The notes under the pieces were generated by a model. The model was not told where the DNA came from. It ran no database searches and was given only the letters and a program-made list of their open reading frames with translations. Positions 57,300-64,000 of a stretch of DNA of 64,000 nucleotides are shown here, piece after piece. A program made the position numbers and the translations under genes. The stretch's first letter is position 1. Each line of letters starts with the position of its first letter. Location of the stretch: assembly GCF_000004195.4 (NCBI RefSeq), contig NC_030680.2:139127545-139191544 (forward strand), read 5' to 3'. This stretch comes from Xenopus tropicalis. Its lineage: Eukaryota; Chordata; Amphibia; Anura; Pipidae.

Positions 57300-59700
57300 A
57301 GGCAAGTCATTTGGCATTTTACTGCCCATAGATTCACCACATAGAACACTATATTTAAGAAAGCTTTGCCATACCTGAGTAAAGAGCCCTAGAAGCTTTC
57401 TCTGTTTGCTTAAGATTGCAGCTGCCATTTTAGCTTGGTTTCCATAGCTTCCTGCTGCAGCTCTAGCCATTATAGCTCAGAGTACACATTCCTGAGGGTG
57501 GGGGGAGTGAGTTTTATAAATTCTTATGGGAGGAGGGAGTAGGAGAGGGGAGAGAACTGCGCAGACTCCGGCCCCTGGGAATGAAGGACTTTTCTGAGAG
57601 AGGAAGTCAGACACCCAAGAACATGTTTACAAAAAAGGAGACAAGAAACCCTGTGTTTCTTTTGATAGAGGACTGATAAAGCTTTCAGTAAGGTCAGAAA
57701 GGGCTGCAGCAAAAATTTGGCATGAAAAAAAATTGCTGAGGCAAAATTGTCACGGAGACAAAAAAAGTCAGCAAAAAAAATGTCCATTGACTTTAATGTA
57801 TTTGGAGTAAAAAAAAAAATGTGAGTAACAAATGTTTTGTGTGTAAAAATTTGTTGCGTATAAAAAATGTCCTGTGTAAAAAAAGTTGCCTATTGAGTTC
57901 AATGCATTGTGCAAATTTTACTCCAGTTCACAAATTACATAATTTAATGGAGGCTTTTATGTGCCGATGAAAGTAAACAACGTAATCCTTTATCTTGTGC
58001 GTTGGGGGTGGCTGTAATATTGCTGCTCTTAGAGACATATGCCTTGGTAGAAACCATCAGAAAATGTCAGATGGTCACATTGAACCTTGAACTGGATTGT
58101 TATGGAGCGAACGTTGTTAGGCTAGAACTCTGGTGTTTGGCATTAGCAAATGAGCCCTAAAATTGCCAGCACTGCGTGAAGTGTAGTATGGATGGAGGGA
58201 AGGAGGAGAAAACAAAGGGGCGAGTCCAGACAGGCTGAAATCTGAAATATTTGAACAATTATTAATAACAAATATGATTTCTGTAGCAAATATAACAAAA
58301 ATACAAAATAACAAGTAATACCAATAGCAACTCCAGCATCAGTGAGAAGTGTTGGGCCAGGGCTCAGGGGGCCCCACAGCTGCAAGGTACCCGCTATAAG
58401 CTCTGTGGGAGAGAGGGAAGTCTGTGAGGAGAATGGGCCGAATGTAAGGGTGGGGGTGCGGGGGTTCTCTGGAAGGGCATTAATCCCCTGGGTAATTCAC
58501 ATGGAGGCAATTCTGGGAAAGAAGGGAAAGCTAATACCCCAAGCCCAGTGAGAAGTGTCCAGATTTATAGCATCTGCTCAGGTCATACAGCTCCATTTAT
58601 TGTACATTAGCAGTAGCCCAGTAGCCTCCTGTCTATGCACAGATCTCTATGGTTCTCATCCACATTCAGCCTGTAAGTATTATAGCCCCCTACCCTTACC
58701 CAATGCTATATTCAAAGGCTAAAGCCTGATAGGGCTTCTCTCCTCTGGTGCTGCTCATTCTGATCTCTGCCCACCTTCTGCTGCCCAAGGCAGGCACATT
58801 ATTGAGCTTTACCTATGAGCCCACCATACTATCCCTCCCATGCCCTCCAATCAGTATAACTACGGCAGTGTGCAGTACATATACACATACATGTGCGGTC
58901 CCACAAGGGTTAAATAGCTGAAAGTGACAGACATGGGGAGTCGTGTCCCATTCAGTCACTGCCATAAGAGCACCAAGAACCCTGAGTTTCTGGTTGCCCA
59001 CCTCCCTACCCACCTACCTACAAACCAACACATATTTGCCATAATGTGATTCAGTTGGAGAGAGAGGAGCTGGAATCACAATGTACGAGGTTGTTGAGGA
59101 CAACTAAAATAAACTTTGAAACCATATACTTGTGCCCTGACATAGTATAGCGCTGCTTTACATTCCTACAGTGCAGCAGCCCCATGGGAACCTACTGCAA
59201 GGCATCATTTATGAACCAAATACAAGCAAGCGGCAATGTGCCCCTTTAGCCAAGTTCATTTGCCAACACAAGGTAACCCTAGAATTAACATCTGCCCAGT
59301 CCTGCCAGTAATTAAGAGTTCCCTTAGCAACCCTGCAATATGCTCTGCTCAATCAAAGATAATCATTGGTTGTCTATGTAACCAATTGGCTGAAACTCAA
59401 GGTTTTATCCATACAGCTTCATTAATAAAGAGTTGATTTGCCCCCATCATACTTAGATCTCTCTGCCAACTTGCTTCTGAGCTCTACATGGGGCGTCAGG
59501 AAAGGTTTCAGCCCCCACTGACAGAGATAGATGGAGTGTGGGGTAACTGGTATAGTGGGGCAACATGGTGACAATAGGGCAACAGGCAAAAATAATGTCC
59601 AATGTTACCCAAACTGTGGCCCTTCAGCTGTAATTGATATACAACTCCCAGTACCTACTGACACCTGAAGGCTATATAGAAATGTAAGAAGTTGTCCATG
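57300..59700. other. No gene seen
   Basis: Begins with another TTTAAAGGAGAAGGCAAGTC MITE-like end at about 57290. The rest shows only short frames without motifs and scattered A runs (57760-57890). Confidence 0.4.
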
Positions 59701-59709
59701 AACAACAGC

Positions 59710-60137
59710 TTAAAGGAAAACTATACCCCCAAACAATGTAGGTCTTTATAAAAAGACTCCCATGTAACTGGAGGAGTCCCAAGCCGGACTTGGATTTCTT
59801 ACTATTGAGTGCTATTCTGATACCTACTGGGAGCTGCTATCTTGCTCCCTTCCCATTGTTCTGCTGATTGGCTGCTGGGGGTGAGGGGGGGGGGATATCA
59901 CTCCAACTTGCAGCGCAGCAGTAAAGTGTGACTGAAGTTTATCAGAGCACAGGTCACATGGCTGTGGCACCCTGGGAAATGAAGAATATGGCTATGGGAA
60001 ATTTCAAAATTAAATATAAAAAAATCTTTGTTTTTGAAAATCCAGATTACAGTGCTGGATTCTGCTGGAGAAGCTCTATTAACTGATGTTTTTTTTTTTA
60101 AAAAAAAACATGTTTTCCCATGACAGTATTCCTTTAA
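59710..60137. mobile_element. TTAA-flanked MITE (GGAAAACTATACCCC family)
   Basis: TTAAAGGAAAACTATACCCC at the left and CATGACAGTATTCCTTTAA at the right. A further end, GGGGGTATAGTTTTCCTTTC, lies at 60458-60477. Confidence 0.75.
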
Positions 60138-60681
60138 GTACTAAGGGCCGCCCCCTGGGATCATAGGATTCACAGTGCACACAAACAAGCCAAGGCACAC
60201 ATACATGCTAGGCCCCATCAGCCAATGAATGGGCAGAGTTCTGCCTTTTGCTCCCACACTACTTCCTGTTACAGTTAGAGCTGCATTATTTCCTGTCAGC
60301 TGATCTCTGAGGGAGCACACAGCCCATCACTAAATGGCGGCTCAAGGGAAAGGATGTAAAAGGGCAATATTTACTGATATATATATTCCAGTTTGGGGAG
60401 ATTCTTTAATAGGTCACTTAATATGATATAAACCATCAGTTGGTTACGTATTCATTCTGGGGGTATAGTTTTCCTTTCAGTTCTATCAGTTGGATCTTCC
60501 TACTTTGCCTACATAATGGTTCCCCATAAATCCACCTCCCCATGGATTAAGATGGCCGTGTCAGCACCTCACAGTTATGTCCTGCCAAAATCCTAAATTC
60601 CTCAAATGGGATTTGCTGCTCAGTCTCCTTCTGCCTTTTCTCTATCCAGGGATCCGGGTTCCTCGCCAGCATCACCTCTCA

Positions 60682-60907
60682 GTCACCCGCTGCAGAAGGG
60701 CTGGGAAACCAACTGAAATCAGATCCGCCAGGATAGAGAGGCTTCACATGAGGGGGAACAGCAATTATAGGAACATCCTTTGCTTTGCCAGCTGCCCTGC
60801 GTCTAACCCTTCCCTCCAGCTATAAATAGCCCCCCGCTCATAACAGATACACTCAGCAGCAATTTATATGGTAATATTAGTAATTATTGGCTTGCTGATG
60901 GGTTAAT
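60682..60907. repeat. Left arm of an inverted duplication with a conserved core
   Basis: Reverse complement of 62066-62271. The 64-bp block 60756-60819 (GAACAGCAATTATAGGAACA ... TTCCCTCCAG) differs from its partner 62135-62198 at one base. A second block, CAGCAGCAATTTATATGGTA through GATGGGTTAAT, differs at about four of 54. Between them the arms differ by indels. Confidence 0.9.
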
Positions 60908-61087
60908 ACTCACCTAACATGACTATGGGATACACTATGTGAAGCTATGTGGGAAACAGGGGGGGCACAAGGCCTGGGGGGGGTACAAGTCCTATCAGAG
61001 GCCCAGACTGGTGGGTCGTTTCAATTAAGGGTTGGGGTTTAGCAGATCATTGGGAAAATCATGTTGATAACAACAAAATAAATATAA

Positions 61088-61859
61088 TACAGGTATGGGA
61101 CCCGTTATCCAGAATGCTCGGGACCTGGGGTATTCCGGATAAGGGGTCTTTCTGTAATTCGTATCTCTTCTGCTAAAAAAATAATTTAAACAGTAATTAA
61201 ACCCAATAGGCTTGTTTGGGCTCCAACCAGGATTGATTACATCTTAGTTGGGATCAAGTACAGGTACTGTTTTATTATTACAGAGAGAAGGGAATCATTT
61301 AACCATTAAATAAACCCAATAGGGCTGTTCTGCCCCCAATAAGGGGTAATTATATCTTAGTTGGGATCAAGTACAGGTACTGTTTTATTATTACAGAGAG
61401 AAGGGAATCATTTAACCATTAAATAAACCCAATAGGGCTGTTCTGCCCCCAATAAGGGGTAATTATATCTTAGTTGGGATCAAGTACAGGTACTGTTTTA
61501 TTATTACAGAGAAAAGGGAATCATTTAACCATGAAATAAACCCAATAGGGCTGTTCTGCCCCAATAAGGGGTAATTATATCTTAGTTGGGATCAAGTACA
61601 GGTACTGTTTTATTATTACAGAGAAAGGGGAATCATTTAACCATTAAATAAACCCAATAGGGCTGTTCTGCCCCAATAAGGGGTAATTATATCTTAGTTG
61701 GGATCAAGTACAGGTACTGTTTTATTATTGCAGAGAAAAAGGAAACCATTTTTAAAAATGTGAATTATTTGATTAAAATTGAGTCTATGGCAGATAACCA
61801 TTCCATAATACGGAACTTTCTGGATAATGGGTTTCCGGATAAGTGGTCCGATACCTGTA
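61088..61859. mobile_element. MITE with about 5 copies of the 113-bp repeat
   Basis: TACAGGTATGGGACCCGTTA to GGTCCGATACCTGTA. It lies between the arms of the inverted duplication. The last two units share the GCCCCAATAAGG deletion. Confidence 0.92.
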
Positions 61860-62065
61860 AATACATCAGCCTATGTGAGGCTCTGCTGGGCATTGCTGGG
61901 GGGCAGTAGTTTCAGCCCAGCTGCCTATCATTCCCATGGCACTGGGGAGGCAGACTGAGCCGAGGGATGTACCTGTTGCATTTCCCTGACTCTTTATTGT
62001 AACTACTCCCTGCCCCCTCACTGCCCATTGCCAGCCAGTCATGGCACTCCCCATGTTTCATGCAA

Positions 62066-62271
62066 ATTAACCCATCAACAAATCAATAATTACCAATATT
62101 ACCATATAAATTGCTGCTGATTGTATGTTATGTGCTGGAGGGAAGGGTTAGACGCAGGGCAGCTGGCAAAGCGAAGGATGTTCCTATAATTGCTGTTCCC
62201 CTCATATGAAATCTCTTTAGCCCGGTGGATCTGATATCAGATGGTTTCTCAGCCCTTCTGCACTGGGTGAC
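62066..62271. repeat. Right arm of the inverted duplication
   Basis: See 60682-60907. Contains CTGGAGGGAAGGGTTAGACG and TTATAGGAACATCCTT-type sequence in reverse complement. Confidence 0.9.
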
Positions 62272-62274
62272 AAG

Positions 62275-63135
62275 ACTGTCTATGAGTCAAAGCTGCCATA
62301 TTGTTGGTTATTTTACATGCAATGCCCTGTGCTGCCCAGCTGGTGGCGCGAATGCTTTGTCATTAAGGTACATTACACCCAAACCTACAGCTGCTGACTG
62401 GTCTGGGCAGCATGAAGTGAAGCCATGGTTAAGGCATGCAGACAATGACTGTTGGACACGCCTGCCTAAGTTGGCAGTTTATTGGCCACATGATCACGGC
62501 TTGGTTATACAGTATATTTATACAGTATACACAAAATACCATTAGCCATGGACATCAGTCAGTCCCATATTTCAGTGTATTGCCAATTATACAGTGATTG
62601 CTGGTTGGTTTAGGTGATTTTGGCAAAACCAAACCTCTGGACACGTGGCACATTGGAGGCAGCCTCAGTCTGTCCATGCTGAAAATTCCACCTGTCTTAT
62701 AAAAATGTCATTTACTTACAATAGTATAGTTTGCAAAGTGCAATTTCAGATGCAAATTATTCTGGGTTTTTTTTATTACCCAGAATGCAGATTTTTTTTC
62801 AGCGATTCCAATGAAATTGTGGCTGCAAGGGGGAGTTGTGCCTGAGGCAATTGGGACCGATGCATTGATACACAAGCAATTGTGCCTGTAATTGTGCTGG
62901 AAATCCTCTGTATCTGGATCTGGGTATAATTTTGTTGCTTTTGGAGCAATTCTTCTGCAAGTACTGACCCTGGCCACAGGGGGGACCCAACAACTTCCAC
63001 TACCTTCAAGGTGGTGATATCTCCAGGGTCCCCCATGTGATTTGGCACATTTGCACTCAATTCATAGAGATTATTGTGGTGCCATGGCGTCTTCCTACAA
63101 AATGCTCAAGTGCAAGGAGCCTGTTTGGATGCAAG
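62275..63135. other. No gene seen
   Basis: Frames up to 106 codons without motifs. A short inverted repeat surrounds 62755-62800 (TTATTCTGGGTTTTTT / ATTACCCAGAATGCAGA). Confidence 0.4.
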
Positions 63136-63140
63136 TACCT

Positions 63141-63693
63141 TTAAAGGGGAACTCTGGCTTCCGAATCAAAATCTGATAAAGTGCCCCAACCAACACAGAA
63201 ACCCCTAATATCCCTATCCCTGTAATCTGTTCCTTTAAAAGTATGAATAAATACCATTTTTATACGCTGAAATCCAGCTGCAAAACAGTTCTTCTCTTTC
63301 TGCATCATTTGAAATCCTGGCAGGGGAGGAGGCACTAAAACATTGATGTTACAAATTGTAACAACTTCTCCACAGCTTACAGACAGCATGCAGGAACTAC
63401 ATAACCCACAATGCATTGCACTGGGATGTTCCTTTCCTTATTGACATCACGTGTGCAGCAGGGAATTGTGGGATTGGGAGGAGGCAGGCTGAAGGCGACC
63501 ACTGTTACATTTTATTTGAGTCACAAAGTAGCCAGCCAGACCAGCAGGGGAACAGGGGGCGGGGCTTAGGGAACTGTTCCAAACCATATTATTACATTAA
63601 AATCATGAAAAGGCTGTGTATTTTTTAATTGATGTATATTGCAAAGTTGCTTGAAATTGTGTTTACTTGTGTTTGGGTGTAGTTCCCCTTTAA
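63141..63693. mobile_element. T2-type MITE, complete (GGGGAACTCTGGCTTCC family)
   Basis: TTAAAGGGGAACTCTGGCTT at the left and GTGTAGTTCCCCTTTAA at the right, with TTAA at both ends. Confidence 0.82.
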
Positions 63694-64000
63694 CAAATGG
63701 CACCAATTTATGCAACCCCTGGTTCCATTTTATAGTGATGGCTGTAAGTGAGCCCTTCTGACTTTTACAGAGTGCGAGACACTGATAACATGTCAGCTTC
63801 CCAAGAGGAGACGCAGCAGCTCTCAGTGTAATGGTAACGGCACTAGGTTGGTTGACCCCTTGTAATCGGCCCGGCCGCCCAAGTGCCCCCTGATACCCAC
63901 TAAACTCTGGCTGGACCTTGCTTGGTTCTTTGAGTTGATAAATCCCTCAGCCAATGGCAGTCTCCCATTCCTACGTGGGCCGCGCGTGGCAGCTGAAAGG
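63694..64000. other. Window end; weak exon candidate, no confirmed gene
   Basis: A good acceptor (CTTTTACAG, ending 63770) precedes a 19-codon frame to a TAA at 63829-63831. The last 60 bp are CpG-rich with CCAATGG. Nothing is assigned. Confidence 0.25.

Overview
The window is vertebrate nuclear DNA and reads as an amphibian genome, most likely Xenopus (closest to X. tropicalis; inferred from style, not searched). Reasons: short exons split by canonical introns, two intact vertebrate-type genes, and a very high density of short inverted-repeat transposons (MITEs). Many of these have TTAA-flanked ends beginning TTAAAGGGG, as in the Xenopus T2/Kolobok type; others have 8-bp hAT-type duplications. 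L2/CR1-like LINE 3' ends and several minisatellites are also present. There are no bacterial operons, no CRISPR array, and no rRNA or tRNA gene that I could recognise.

Two protein-coding genes can be reconstructed exon by exon, both on the minus strand. (1) 22067-28825: a seven-exon, 205-residue protein with an N-terminal UBA domain joined to a complete peptidyl-tRNA hydrolase 2 (PTH2) domain. (2) 32865-44867: an eleven-exon, 403-residue SR-protein kinase (SRPK family) that lacks the long spacer normally splitting SRPK catalytic domains. Every exon joins in frame without a stop. One SRPK intron (39229-39927) cannot be read as GT-AG. Its start (ATATCCGTC), branch site (TCCTTAAC) and spacing fit a minor-spliceosome (U12) intron with AT-AA ends.

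Layout: 1-22 kb is MITE-rich sequence with an L2-like LINE fragment (15.66-16.48 kb) and one CpG-rich promoter-like block (7.06-7.44 kb) with no recognised gene. 22-28.9 kb is the UBA-PTH2 gene, with a purine-rich minisatellite in intron 2. 29-32.8 kb is intergenic, with two GC-rich hAT-like MITEs and a 32-bp AT-rich array. 32.8-45.3 kb is the SRPK gene and its GC-rich 5' region, with a 2.2-kb minisatellite in the last intron and a 157-bp near-perfect hairpin inside the U12-type intron. 45.4-47.5 kb holds two adjacent tandem arrays (36-bp and 130-bp units). 47.5-64 kb has no gene that I can support. It does contain MITEs carrying 113-bp tandem repeats and an inverted duplication (60682-60907 / 62066-62271) whose 64-bp core differs at one base.

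Most open reading frames in the window are random or lie in repeats. The exon models rest on reading frame, splice signals and family motifs only; no alignment or transcript data were available.
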